In this document: one piece after another, positions 19,043-28,500 of the stretch | How the letters are laid out: every line of letters starts with the position of its first letter | How positions within the stretch are numbered: the stretch's first letter is position 1 | DNA from: Lachancea thermotolerans CBS 6340 | Lineage: Eukaryota > Ascomycota > Saccharomycetes > Saccharomycetales > Saccharomycetaceae | Direction: 5' to 3' | Length of the DNA stretch: 64,000 nucleotides | NCBI RefSeq assembly: GCF_000142805.1 | Contig: NC_013082.1 | Location: 868,001-932,000 of the forward strand | Made by a program: the position numbers and the translations under genes | Notes under the pieces: model-generated | What the model was told of the DNA's origin: nothing | Database searches by the model: none | Seen by the model: the letters and a program-made list of their open reading frames with translations, nothing else

Positions 19043-20199
19043 TCTGGTTCTGGAGCGTATGTGAGATCTTGAGGCAAGATCACGTCAACAAAGCCGATAA
19101 CTGAACGGCTTGTGGGCGAAAGACGCTTGCTGTCGGAAGGAACTTCGCTCACTTGGTATCTAGCCTTCTAGCGGAGACAGAGAAGTACCTGACGGGGAGG
19201 CTCTTCATGTTTTCTTATCACAAACCAAACAGTCTCCCCTCTTCAATGTCCACTTTAAGCTGAAGAAATCCAGTTGATTACGTAACGCCGACGATGAGAA
19301 ACTCTTCATTGTTAGCCAGATGCTGCTGGCATCGAACCGGCAGAGTAGCAATGCTGCTGTATCGAATACTGCTGCGACGATCCCTTTCTGGGGAGTTATC
19401 AAGCGCTTTACGGTGTATTTTGGGTCCGGTGCAATCTATTTCAGTCGTCGGGCAAGTCCGAACCGGAAAAAGCATCTGCGGAAGGCAAGACCAACCAGCA
19501 ACGCAAGAAGGAGGCCCGGATTCATCGCCTGGGGCTGCCGGCTCTCTTCTGGAATGCTGGGGTTAGTCCGGCGAAGGGCACCGCGACTTTCGTTCGACGT
19601 TCGCCGAGTATGCCCATGCTTGAGGAAATCGAGCTGGAACTAGACGAGCCGGCCATCTGCTTGTTTCCACAGCGACTTTAAAAAACGCCAAAGTTCTGGC
19701 AATTGTGCTCTTTCCCGTTAGCGCGCAGCTTGGAGCACTGCCTTACTGACATCCTGTTGCCAGTGCCACAGCGCTGTTGCGGGCTCTAGAGGTCCTGGCG
19801 TTCCCGCGCGTGGCCAGCATAAAGCGTCGCGCGAACCAGGAACCAACGCACACGCGCATGAGAAACAATTGTCTGACCGTTTCGGCCGAACTGTCTTGTT
19901 CTCTGTCTATCCAACCCACCTCTTGAATAAATTACTAAGGTTCCAATGTAAGATTCGGAACGAACCGAAACAGAGAGCGAAGCTAGTGTTACTGGATTAC
20001 CATACTGGTGGTTCTGGGACGCTATATTGCCGGTATCGCCACCTGGTCCAGCTCTTCTTCGCTGGTTGGGCGGCCCGCGCTCATCGTAGAGTACGTTTAT
20101 TATAAGAGCATCACCAAAACTTGAACGGCAAAGATCTTTTCGATCGTGCAAGCGAAACGCGAAGACTGCACAGCGACAGAACCGGCCACTGACCCCACT
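19043..20199. other. Intergenic region between YMR155W homologue and SRP14
   Basis: A 1.16-kb divergent region. Part of it (19320-19681) has coding character and is listed separately. The rest is GC-rich without a recognisable gene. S. cerevisiae has PMT5 just before SRP14; no PMT sequence is seen here. Confidence 0.55.
19320..19681 (+). pseudogene. Unidentified small coding stretch in two frames
   Basis: Two adjoining frames look protein-like. The first starts at an ATG at 19320 and reads through TIPFWGVIKRFTVYFGSG to about 19447. The second, offset by -1 (or +2), reads from about 19445 to a TAA at 19679-19681 and includes KTNQQRKKEARIHRLGLP and a hydrophobic/acidic end (EEIELELDEPAICLFPQRL). 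Together they would give a basic protein of roughly 120 residues. I do not recognise it. No convincing splice sites join the frames, although TTTCAG at 19439-19444 could be an acceptor. Options are a decayed gene, a sequence error, an intron I cannot define, or chance. Confidence 0.3.
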
Positions 20200-20613
20200 A
20201 TGAGCACATCGCCACACTCGACTCCTGAGGAGTTTTTGAAAGCTGTGCCAGACGTTTTTGCGCTGGCAAACGAGGGCCAGAACTCAATAAACCTTTCTGT
20301 CAAGAGACTGGTAACACAGGACCCAGTGGAGGGCAACGACGAGTTCAATGCTTCAGAGCTGCCCCAGTTCGACGTATCAAAGAAGTCGCAGTTTACCAAG
20401 GTTCCCCAGAACGCTAACAACAAGCAGTACGACGTGCTGGTCAGACTCAAGAAAGGATCGGGCGAGGGCGTAATAAAACACTCCACGGTAGTGAAGGCCG
20501 AGGCGCTGGATAAGTTCTGGAAGGACTATTCGGCAGCGATAAAGTCCGGGATGGTGGGCCTTGTCAAAAAGAAGAAGAAGAAGGCCAAGGCCAAGAAGTC
20601 TCAGAGAAAGTGA
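20200..20613 (+). CDS. SRP14: Signal recognition particle subunit Srp14
   Basis: Srp14 forms the Alu-domain protein of the signal recognition particle, which slows elongation while the ribosome docks at the ER. Translation from the ATG at 20200 gives 137 residues (S. cerevisiae about 146). Family marks are the N-terminal helix (TPEEFLKAVPDVFALA), the phrase DPVEGNDEF, a strand pair with YDVLVRLKKG, and STVVKAEALDKFWKDY near the end, then a lysine run that would bind RNA. Eighteen upstream codons are open but begin with GTG and are not conserved. Convergent with UBX3 with 50 bp between stops, as in YDL092W-YDL091C. Confidence 0.93.
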   Translation: MSTSPHSTPEEFLKAVPDVFALANEGQNSINLSVKRLVTQDPVEGNDEFNASELPQFDVSKKSQFTKVPQNANNKQYDVLVRLKKGSGEGVIKHSTVVKAEALDKFWKDYSAAIKSGMVGLVKKKKKKAKAKKSQRK

Positions 20614-20663
20614 GTGTGTAGAGCAGCACTGCGCCGCGAGCTTACTACGTACGTTCCTGTCTA

Positions 20664-21947
20664 CTATTCTAATGATTCCATAACTATGTTACCGGAAGGG
20701 TAGATCACTTCGACATCGCGTATGATGGCCTGCGGGTCGAGCTCCACGCGCGGTACCGGCGTGATGAGCATGAATGGATACCGATACTCGTAGTCTGGTT
20801 TTTGGAGACTGCTGTGCGGATCGCGCTGCGTTTCCAGCATCCCCTGGCTCAGAAGCTCGACGTAGGCGTAGATCTCCTCCACAGGGAGGGAAGCGTCAAA
20901 CTTTTGCACCACGCGCCCATTCGCGGCGGTCCTGATGGCCACTTTGCACGCACTCTCCATGCTTGTTGGCGCGTCGGCCAGCACAGACCTGCGCCACAGA
21001 AGCCACTGCTTCTTGAGCCCTTGTTCGTGCCGCTCCTCTGCCTCTCTCTGGCGCGCCGCTTCCTGGCGGCGGTCGCGCTCCTGGTCTTGACGGAGAGACT
21101 CTTGAAATCTCGAGTCTTGCTGCTCGCGCATGAGCCTTCGCAGCTCAGTATTCTGATGCTGCTGCCGCAGCTCGATGAGACGGGGGTAGAACTTGGCCAG
21201 TTTGGCCTCAAGCGAGTCCAGGGAATACGTGAGCAGCTCGCCCTCCAGCCGCTCGATCAGCTCGATCTTGCTCCCGCTTTTCATGGCTAGTAGCCCCAGA
21301 AAGGGAAATTGCCTGACTTTCAGACTGTTGGCGACCTGCAGACCCTCGGAGACCGTGACGTCCCCGAACCACAGCAGCGTCTCGTACTTTTGCGCGAGGT
21401 TCACGAACCGCTCCGTGCACAGGATCTTACTGAGGTACTGCCCGCAGTCGTCAGCGAGAGGGTTGTGCAAGTATATGATTGCGAACTTTCCCTGCTCGGA
21501 GGCAGCCTTGAGCAGCTGCGCGTACCCGCGCTGGATGTAGGACGAGAGCACGGCGTTCTCGAGGCCGTATACGGATGCAAAGCTGAACGAGTCACGGAGT
21601 GCGCTCTGCTCATCTGCGTTGCCGGCGCTGGACGACGAATACTCGAGCGATAAAGCGTCGATGAGCACAGACAGAGCGTCCTCGTGGCTGAGGGTTCTGT
21701 TCTTTCGGTTGTAGAAGCCGTAGACGCGGTTCAAGGGCCTCAGCAGGCTCACCGCGAGAGCTAGGAAGGAGAAAAGATGGTATAGTAGCCACAGCGGTAC
21801 GCCCAGGCAGGCCCGCAAGACGGACTCGAGCGGCGTTCTGTGCTGCGGGGGCGTGCTGTTGCCGTGTTCTTCGCTCTCAGGGAAAGAGCCTGGAATTTGC
21901 GAGAAGCCCTGCTCTCTGGAGCGCAGTAGCCTCTGAAAGAAGTCCAT
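20664..21947 (-). CDS. UBX3: UBX-domain protein Ubx3 (DSC complex)
   Basis: Ubx3 is the FAF2/UBXD8-like membrane protein that recruits Cdc48 to the Dsc ubiquitin ligase in Golgi and endosomal membranes. The 427 residues (S. cerevisiae about 455) begin MDFFQRLLRS. A hydrophobic hairpin lies at about 44-70 (ACLGVPLWLLYHLFSFLALAV). A thioredoxin-like UAS domain covers about 95-245 (GKFAIIYLHNPL, LLWFGDVTVSEG). A charged coiled coil rich in Q/E/R lies at about 255-315, and a C-terminal UBX domain (ACKVAIRTAANGRVVQKF) follows. An N-terminal UBA is not evident. Composition is GC-rich. It is 135 bp downstream of the RAM1 stop, in tandem, as in YDL091C-YDL090C. Confidence 0.92.
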   Translation of the reverse strand: MDFFQRLLRSREQGFSQIPGSFPESEEHGNSTPPQHRTPLESVLRACLGVPLWLLYHLFSFLALAVSLLRPLNRVYGFYNRKNRTLSHEDALSVLIDALSLEYSSSSAGNADEQSALRDSFSFASVYGLENAVLSSYIQRGYAQLLKAASEQGKFAIIYLHNPLADDCGQYLSKILCTERFVNLAQKYETLLWFGDVTVSEGLQVANSLKVRQFPFLGLLAMKSGSKIELIERLEGELLTYSLDSLEAKLAKFYPRLIELRQQHQNTELRRLMREQQDSRFQESLRQDQERDRRQEAARQREAEERHEQGLKKQWLLWRRSVLADAPTSMESACKVAIRTAANGRVVQKFDASLPVEEIYAYVELLSQGMLETQRDPHSSLQKPDYEYRYPFMLITPVPRVELDPQAIIRDVEVIYPSGNIVMESLE

Positions 21948-22082
21948 GAATCGTCTCTGGCTCTTGGTATAGCCTAGCGAGGTGTTGATACTGGTGTGTT
22001 CCGTTTGTAGAAGTCGTTTTCCAGGGGAAGATGAGATGATCCAACATGAACTTCAATAAAGATCCGTACTTAGATATGTATA

Positions 22083-23339
22083 CTAACGCGCTGCGTTGTA
22101 GTCCACGAACCTTGCCAAGACGTCGATTGGGAGCCCAAAGATGGGGTTGACGGGCTCGACGTCGGGCTGCTCGACGAGGCGCGCGCTCTGTATGCGTTGC
22201 GGGCAGTCGCGCACCGAGAACGAGTACTCCGTCGCGGAGAGCCCCATGAGCACGTAGGCAGTGTGATAGTAGTCGGGAGACTTGCCTGGTTTGTCCCTCA
22301 GGCCCGGCCTTTCTTTGCTCTGGCAGCACTTGAGAATGTACTCCCGCAACTGGCTTTTGTCGATGCTTTCGCCAAGCCCGTAGGCCTCTAAAATCGCGGC
22401 GACAGCGCCGACCCAGTAGCTGTAGCAGCCGTCGACGAGCTTGTTGCTCCTGCCCGAGAGGCCCTTCTCCTCATTGGTCTGGCGCGCGCTGCACCAGTCA
22501 AGCAGCTTGGCCGTGTCGCACTTGCGCAGCGAGCCGAGAATAGCCAGGCCCGCGGCCGCGCAGAAGGTGTAGCCCCCGTGGGCCTCGTCCTCGTGCGGAC
22601 AGGCGCCGAATCCGCCCTCGTAGGTCTGGCACCGGAGCAGGAAGGCCTCGACGCCCTCGCACAGCTCCGGGGTCAGTACCCCGAGCATGGACGCCACGCT
22701 GAGCGCGCAGTACGTGGAGCGGGAGTCGCACTCGCCCAGCAGGGCGCCGGTGCGGAACCCGCCGCCGGGCATCTTGAGCGTCAGTAGCCACTCGTAGATC
22801 CCCTCACGCTTAATGGACGCCCAGCAGCCGTCGATGTTGTCGCACAGCGCGAGGGCGTTGATGGCCGCGTAGTTGCACACAAGGTGCGCTTGCTGGCCGA
22901 ACCCGCCGCAGTAGGGGCCCGAGTCCAGTGCGCACAGCGCCAGCTTGTGGACCATCTTGCGCTGCACGTCTTGCGTGAGCCATTGTGGGTCCATTAGTCG
23001 CAGCGCGCACGCTGTCCAGTACAGGAGCCACGGCTGCGAGGCGTCGAGCGCCTTCATCTGCGGCGGCAGCGGGTGGCCCAGCGCATAGTCCAGATAGCTG
23101 CGGTGCGCGTGCTTGAACAGCGTGGGCTCCACGTCTGCCAGGGCCTCGTACAGCTCCGCGCAGTCGAAGAGCACTTCCTCGCGGTCCGCGGTGGTCTCGG
23201 TGCTCAGCGAGTTCATGGCGATGGCAGGGTCCTCTTGAAGGTCGTGCTCGTCCTCGGAGACGAGCTCCACGGTGGGGCGTCTGCGGCCCAGGAGCTGCGT
23301 ATTTATAAACCTCACGGTGCGCAGGTCGCTGCCGGCCAT
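22083..23339 (-). CDS. RAM1: Protein farnesyltransferase beta subunit Ram1
   Basis: Ram1 binds the CaaX protein in the farnesyltransferase heterodimer with Ram2 and modifies Ras and a-factor in the cytosol. From the ATG at 23339 (MAGSDLRTVRFINTQLLGR) it has 418 residues (S. cerevisiae about 431). The open frame runs 81 codons further upstream. That part is cysteine-rich and unlike the family, while RFINTQLLGRRRP matches the normal start. The alpha-alpha toroid repeats are clear: GGFGQQAHL, GGGFRTG, YEGGFGACP. Zinc ligands are expected in the DEAHGGYTFC motif (Asp, Cys) and in DYYHTAY (His), all present. Codon use is strongly G/C at third positions. Confidence 0.95.
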   Translation of the reverse strand: MAGSDLRTVRFINTQLLGRRRPTVELVSEDEHDLQEDPAIAMNSLSTETTADREEVLFDCAELYEALADVEPTLFKHAHRSYLDYALGHPLPPQMKALDASQPWLLYWTACALRLMDPQWLTQDVQRKMVHKLALCALDSGPYCGGFGQQAHLVCNYAAINALALCDNIDGCWASIKREGIYEWLLTLKMPGGGFRTGALLGECDSRSTYCALSVASMLGVLTPELCEGVEAFLLRCQTYEGGFGACPHEDEAHGGYTFCAAAGLAILGSLRKCDTAKLLDWCSARQTNEEKGLSGRSNKLVDGCYSYWVGAVAAILEAYGLGESIDKSQLREYILKCCQSKERPGLRDKPGKSPDYYHTAYVLMGLSATEYSFSVRDCPQRIQSARLVEQPDVEPVNPIFGLPIDVLARFVDYNAAR

Positions 23340-23630
23340 CGGTGCAGGTGGCTTTTTGAGGTGGTTGGTGCGAAAGACCAGCCCGAACGAGCACAAAGCT
23401 CTTGTAAAAGGGAAGCAATGAGTGCACGCAGAGAGCACACACACGCAAACAAGGCAAGCACACACGGCGGACTCACACGACGAGCCTGCGCGAGCACCGC
23501 GCCACGCGGTAGGAATGGCGTTTTCTTTTAAAGTTATGTACAATTCGTTACAAGCTTCTAAAAAAGCCGTTGCAGTATTCATTAGACATTAGCAACTAGG
23601 CGGCGCGGCAGAAGCCGGAGTCCCTGTATC

Positions 23631-24674
23631 CTAGGCCGCGGGGGAGTCCTGCTGCGAGGCGGCGACAGGCTCCGCGGGCTTCGCGGGCTCCGCGGACTGT
23701 GTCGACTGTGTCGACTGCTCTGGCTCCGTGGCCTGTGCGGGCTGCTCGGCGTCCTGCGGCTTCTGGTCCTCGCGTGGGGGCTTTAGTGCGGCCACATCGA
23801 CGGCCAGCTCGCGGTCGTTGAGCGACTTACCCTGGAACTCCTGGACCTTCTGCGCGATGTCCGCACAGTTCTCAAAGGTAACGAAGGCGATGCCCCTGTT
23901 CATACGCTTGGAATAAAAGAATTGCTTGGTCTTGACGTTGCGCATCCTCCGGAGAGGCAGCACGACGAGCTCGGGCGTGGTGCCGAAGAACTCTGCCAGC
24001 TCCTCCTTGGTCGCAAAATATGGCACGTTGTTGACGTAGAGCGTGTCGGTGGAGCGCTCCATGGTCTCTAGCGGCACGCGGGGCCTCTCCTGGCGCTTGG
24101 GGGGCGCGGGCACCGCAGAGCGCGCGGGCTTCTTGCCCGCGCCGGACACGCCTGACGCTGCGTCTGCAGCGTCGGTCGCGGCCTCACCTGCGCTGGCGGG
24201 CGTTTCAGCCTCTGCCGAGCCGCCCGTAGTGGCGGCGGCGGCCTTCCTGGGCCTCTCGGCGCGAGCCTTGCGCTTGGCGTCGCGCTCCTCCTCAGTCTGC
24301 GCGCGGCGGATGTAGATCCCGCGCTCCTTGATTACGGTCTTGTCGTACTTGGCCTTGACCGCGTCGAAGTCAATCTTGTGTGGGAACTTCACGAACGCGT
24401 AGCGCTGCTTGAACAGGCGCCCGCTCTTCACCGAGGGGATCTCCACCTCCACGTCCTCCTCGAACACCTTCTTCAGGTCCTCTTCCTGGCAGTCGCGCGC
24501 CACGTTTCCGATGAAGATCGTGGTTTCGGGATCCACCTTGCTGCGGGGGGCCGCGCTGCCCGACTCCACGGGCGCTGCGGCGGCGGTACCGGTGGCGGCG
24601 CCAGCGGACGCATCCACGGGCGCCTCCACGGGCGCCTCCACGGGCGATGCGGCGTTTTCGGTTGTCGCAGACAT
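23631..24674 (-). CDS. SBP1: Two-RRM RNA-binding protein, Sbp1/Rnp1 type
   Basis: Sbp1 is a cytoplasmic and nucleolar single-strand RNA-binding protein that represses translation through eIF4G and promotes decapping. From the ATG at 24674 it has 347 residues. An Ala/Pro/Val-rich start (repeated VEAP) leads to RRM1 at about 60-135 (TIFIGNVA, then RYAFVKF). An Ala/Lys-rich linker follows, then RRM2 at about 215-300 (DTLYVNNVP, then GIAFVTF), and a Gln/Pro/Glu tail. The linker has no RGG repeats, where S. cerevisiae Sbp1 has an RGG box. S. cerevisiae has the related pair SBP1 and RNP1; this could be ancestral to both or nearer Rnp1. It breaks synteny between RAM1 and LYS2. Confidence 0.8.
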   Translation of the reverse strand: MSATTENAASPVEAPVEAPVDASAGAATGTAAAAPVESGSAAPRSKVDPETTIFIGNVARDCQEEDLKKVFEEDVEVEIPSVKSGRLFKQRYAFVKFPHKIDFDAVKAKYDKTVIKERGIYIRRAQTEEERDAKRKARAERPRKAAAATTGGSAEAETPASAGEAATDAADAASGVSGAGKKPARSAVPAPPKRQERPRVPLETMERSTDTLYVNNVPYFATKEELAEFFGTTPELVVLPLRRMRNVKTKQFFYSKRMNRGIAFVTFENCADIAQKVQEFQGKSLNDRELAVDVAALKPPREDQKPQDAEQPAQATEPEQSTQSTQSAEPAKPAEPVAASQQDSPAA

Positions 24675-25382
24675 TGTGCTATAAATACGGCGTTTCTCGG
24701 GGTGAACTGTCTCTAACTCGCTTGTCAAAACTTACAAGCGCGCCTACTCAGCAATATCGGATCTTCTCGGCAAACGCTGCTATCTTTGGGAGCAGAAATC
24801 GGGAATCCTCTTCTCTTCTGCTGAACGTCTTTTAGCACTCCATTCCCTGGGCCCCTTTATATACCTGAAATTTGTCTTGGAATGAAATTTTCCCCAGTTC
24901 GAAAAACTTCCACAGCTTTCTTGCTGGGCGACGAGCGAGGCGCGCGGGGCCACGAGCGGCGTGCCAGGCACGCCGCGAGTCGCCACGCACGCCGCTGTAT
25001 TCAAGCCGGCGGACGCTGGGCGCAGGGCGGGAGCGGGACGCCCACCCAGCGCGTTGCCCACGACTAATTAGCATCACTTTAGACGGTATCGTTATTGGGC
25101 CCGTGCCAGCGGGCTCTAACGCGTCCCATGGGTGCCACTGGGCGGCCGCCGCGCGCCCAGCGGCCCCCCGCGAGCGCGCGGGGTGTGCCCCGGAGCTTTG
25201 GGGTCGCGGCGGCGCCTGTAACTCGTAGTTTTCGCGGGCCTCGTAGCATGCGCACTCGCGCAGGGTCTTAGAGCGCGCCGTTGGCACAGGAACTTGGCGC
25301 GAACGACGCGAGCACAGCGTGAGGACCGCAGATCGCAATTCGCAACTCTCGTGGCTCGCACGCGCGCGCCATGCGTGCCCTT

Positions 25383-25389
25383 TGACTCA
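25383..25389 (+). promoter_or_regulatory. Gcn4 site upstream of LYS2
   Basis: TGACTCA is a perfect Gcn4 consensus 175 bp before the LYS2 ATG. General amino-acid control of LYS2 by Gcn4 is established in S. cerevisiae; its use here is inferred. Confidence 0.75.
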
Positions 25390-25472
25390 CAGTTCGTCGC
25401 CGTGGTGGTGTTCCTCGCATAAAAAAAGTTCCCACTGGAATTTCCAGCGTCGTCACATCGACCAGGACCATC

Positions 25473-25480
25473 TATAAAAG
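25473..25480 (+). promoter_or_regulatory. TATA box of LYS2
   Basis: TATAAAAG lies 84 bp before the LYS2 ATG, in an otherwise GC-rich promoter. It is a strong match to TATAWAWR and in the range expected for a regulated biosynthetic gene. Confidence 0.75.
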
Positions 25481-25563
25481 AGCGCAAGGTGTGCAAGCAG
25501 AGCCCCGGCACGAGGTATTCCAGGCTCGCTATAGACGCACTTTCCCCTCATACACTCTAGCGC

Positions 25564-28500
25564 ATGCAAATGAGTGGTCAAGACCACCAAGTTTCCTCCG
25601 AACAGCAGGCCCTGCAACAGTGGGCCCAGATCCTGGACAACCCGACGCTCAGCGTGCTGCCGCACGACTTCCTGCGTCCGCACAGCGAGCCCCTCGTGGA
25701 GCAGCGCGAGCAGCTGGCTCAGGTGCCGCAGCTGGCGCTGCCGCACGGCAAGGACGCGTACACTGCGGCGGTCGCCGCGTGGGCGTCGCTGGTACTCCGG
25801 CTGACAGGCGACGACGACATAGTGCTGCTGGTTAGCGAGCGCAAGGTCGCAAGATTCACAGTGCAGGCGGACTGGACGTTCGCACAGGCGTACGAGGCCG
25901 CGGCGCGCGCGCTGCGCGCCGCTGAGCAGCGCCCCGCGGTATGCTTCGACGCGCTGGCTGAGCATGTTCAGCGCGCGCAGGGCGTCGAGCTCGCGCCACA
26001 GCTGTTCCGGCTCGCGTGCGTGCAGGACGCGCCGGTGTCACTGGGCGGCGAGTTCCGCACGCAGCGACTAGACGCGGTGCTGAGCGTGCGCGACGGCGGC
26101 GCGACCGTGGGCATTGCGTACAACGCGCTGCTGTTCTCCGAGCGCCGCATCGCGATCCTGCTCGACCAGTTCACGCAGTTTGTGTCGCGCGTGCTGCAGG
26201 ACGACTCGCAGCGCGTGGGCGCGGTGCCGCTCGTCACGGCCTCCAGCACAGACGTGCTGCCGGACCCAACCGTGGACCTGGGCTGGTGCGACTTCGCCGG
26301 CTGCATCCACGACATCTTCCAGGACAACGCGGAGCGGTTCCCAGAGCGTACCTGCGTCGTCGAGACGCCGGGCAACTCTGGCGCGGCCTCGCGCGTCTTC
26401 ACCTACCAGGACATCAACCGCGCGTCCAACGTCGTGGCGCACTACCTGGTGCGCACGGGCGTCAAGCGTGGCGACGTCGTGATGATCTACTCGTCGCGTG
26501 GTGTTGACCTCATGGTGTGCGTGCTGGGTGTGCTCAAGGCCGGAGCGACGTTTTCCGTCATCGACCCTGCGTATCCACCCGCCAGGCAGACCGTGTACCT
26601 GGGTGTCGCGCGGCCCCGCGGTCTTATCGTGATTCGCGCGGCCGGCCAGCTCGACCAGTACGTCGAAGACTACATCTCGCGCGAGCTTGACGTGGTGTCG
26701 CGGATCCCCGCCGTGGCGATCCAGGACCACGGCCGTGTTTTAGGCGGCGCCGCCGCTGGCAGCGCCGAGGACTGTCTCGCACCCTTCACGGGCCTGTGCG
26801 ACACGCGCACAGGCGTCGTAGTCGGGCCCGACAGCAACCCCACGCTGTCGTTCACTTCCGGGTCCGAGGGTATTCCCAAGGGTGTGCTGGGCCGCCACTT
26901 CTCACTGGCCTACTACTTCAGCTGGATGGCGCGCCAGTTTAACCTCTCCGAAAATGACAAGTTCACGATGCTGTCCGGTATCGCGCACGACCCTATCCAG
27001 CGTGACATGTTCACGCCGCTCTTTTTGGGTGCGCAGCTGCTGGTGCCAACGCAGGACGACATCGGGACGCCCGGCCAGCTCGCCGAGTGGATGAGCAAGT
27101 ACGGCGCAACTGTGACGCACCTGACGCCCGCCATGGGCCAGCTGCTTACTGCGCAGGCCACGACGCCATTCCCCGCACTGCACCACGCGTTCTTCGTTGG
27201 TGACATCCTGACCAAGAGAGACTGTCTGCGCCTGCAAACGCTGGCGGAAAACGTCCGCATTGTCAACATGTATGGTACGACTGAGACGCAGCGTGCCGTG
27301 TCGTTCTTCGAGGTCAAATCGCGGTCGGAGGACCCCGACTTCCTCAAGCGCCTCAAGGACGTGATGCCTGCGGGCAAAGGTATGCTCAACGTGCAGCTCT
27401 TGGTCGTCAACAGAAACGACAGAACTCAAGTCTGTGGCATCGGCGAGGTGGGCGAGATCTACGTGCGCGCCGGCGGCCTTGCCGAGGGCTATCGTGGGCT
27501 GCCTGACCTGAACAAGGAGAAGTTTGTCCAGAACTGGTTCGTGGACCCCCACCACTGGGACGCCCTGGACAAGGGCGGCGACGAGCCCTGGAGACAATTC
27601 TGGCTGGGCCCCCGTGACCGCCTCTACAGAACCGGTGATCTCGGGCGCTACACCCCAGACGGCAACTGCGAGTGCTGCGGCCGTGCGGACGACCAGGTCA
27701 AGATCCGTGGCTTCAGAATCGAGCTCGGGGAGATCGACACCCACATCTCTCAGCACCCGCTGGTCCGCGAGAACATCACGCTGGTCCGTAAGAACAGCGA
27801 GAACGAGCCTACCCTGATCACCTTTATGGTTCCTCGTTTCGACAAGCCTGAGGAGCTGTCGCGTTTTGAGTCCGAGATCAGCGAAGATGCGGCCCAAGAC
27901 CCAGTCGTCAAGGGTTTGATCAAGTTCAGACTCCTTGCCAAAGACATCAAAGAATCTTTGAAGAAACGCCTTGCAAGCTACGCTATTCCTTCTGTCATTG
28001 TGGTGCTTGAAAAACTGCCTTTGAATCCAAACGGTAAAGTTGACAAGCCCAAATTGCAGTTCCCAACTGCAAAGCAGTTGGCTACTGTCGCCGAGAACTC
28101 CTCCATGGATGTTGACGACTCCGAATTCACCCCTGTGGAGCGCGAGGTTCGCGACTTGTGGCTCGAGGTGCTGCCAACCAGACCAGCCTCCATTTCTCCC
28201 GATGACTCGTTCTTTGACCTTGGTGGACACTCTATTCTCGCTACCAGAATGATCTTCTCTCTCAGAAACAAACTCGACGTCGACTTGCCTCTAGGCACGA
28301 TCTTCAAATACCCAACGATCAAGCTCTTTGCCGGCGAGGTTGCAAGAGCAAGAACAACAGAATCAAGCGCCGACCCCGGCGTCGAGGCGGCCACCGCCGA
28401 CTACTACGGCGATGCCAAGAAGCTCGTGGAAAGTTCGCTTTCCAAGGCCTACCCCTCCCGTGACCCTCTTCCCGAAGAGGGCTCTGGCATCTTGAATGTC

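Larger units (their letters stand above)
24675..25563. other. Divergent promoter region SBP1 / LYS2
   Basis: This 889-bp region is strongly GC-rich, unlike most promoters in the window. It holds a Gcn4 site at 25383-25389 and a TATA box at 25473-25480 for LYS2. Also present is TTCC-CACT-GGAA at 25429-25440, similar to the Lys14 site TCCRNYGGA but with one extra base between half-sites. Several open frames cross it in both directions, as expected from GC-rich DNA; none looks real. Confidence 0.6.

Noticed and set aside
23340-23582. 81-codon N-terminal extension of RAM1
   Set aside because: Cysteine-rich and unlike any farnesyltransferase; the conserved start RFINTQLLGR lies just after the ATG at 23339.
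26902-28230. Antisense open frame of about 440 codons inside LYS2
   Set aside because: Explained by the GC-rich codon use of LYS2, which removes stops in the opposite frame; no protein family is recognisable.
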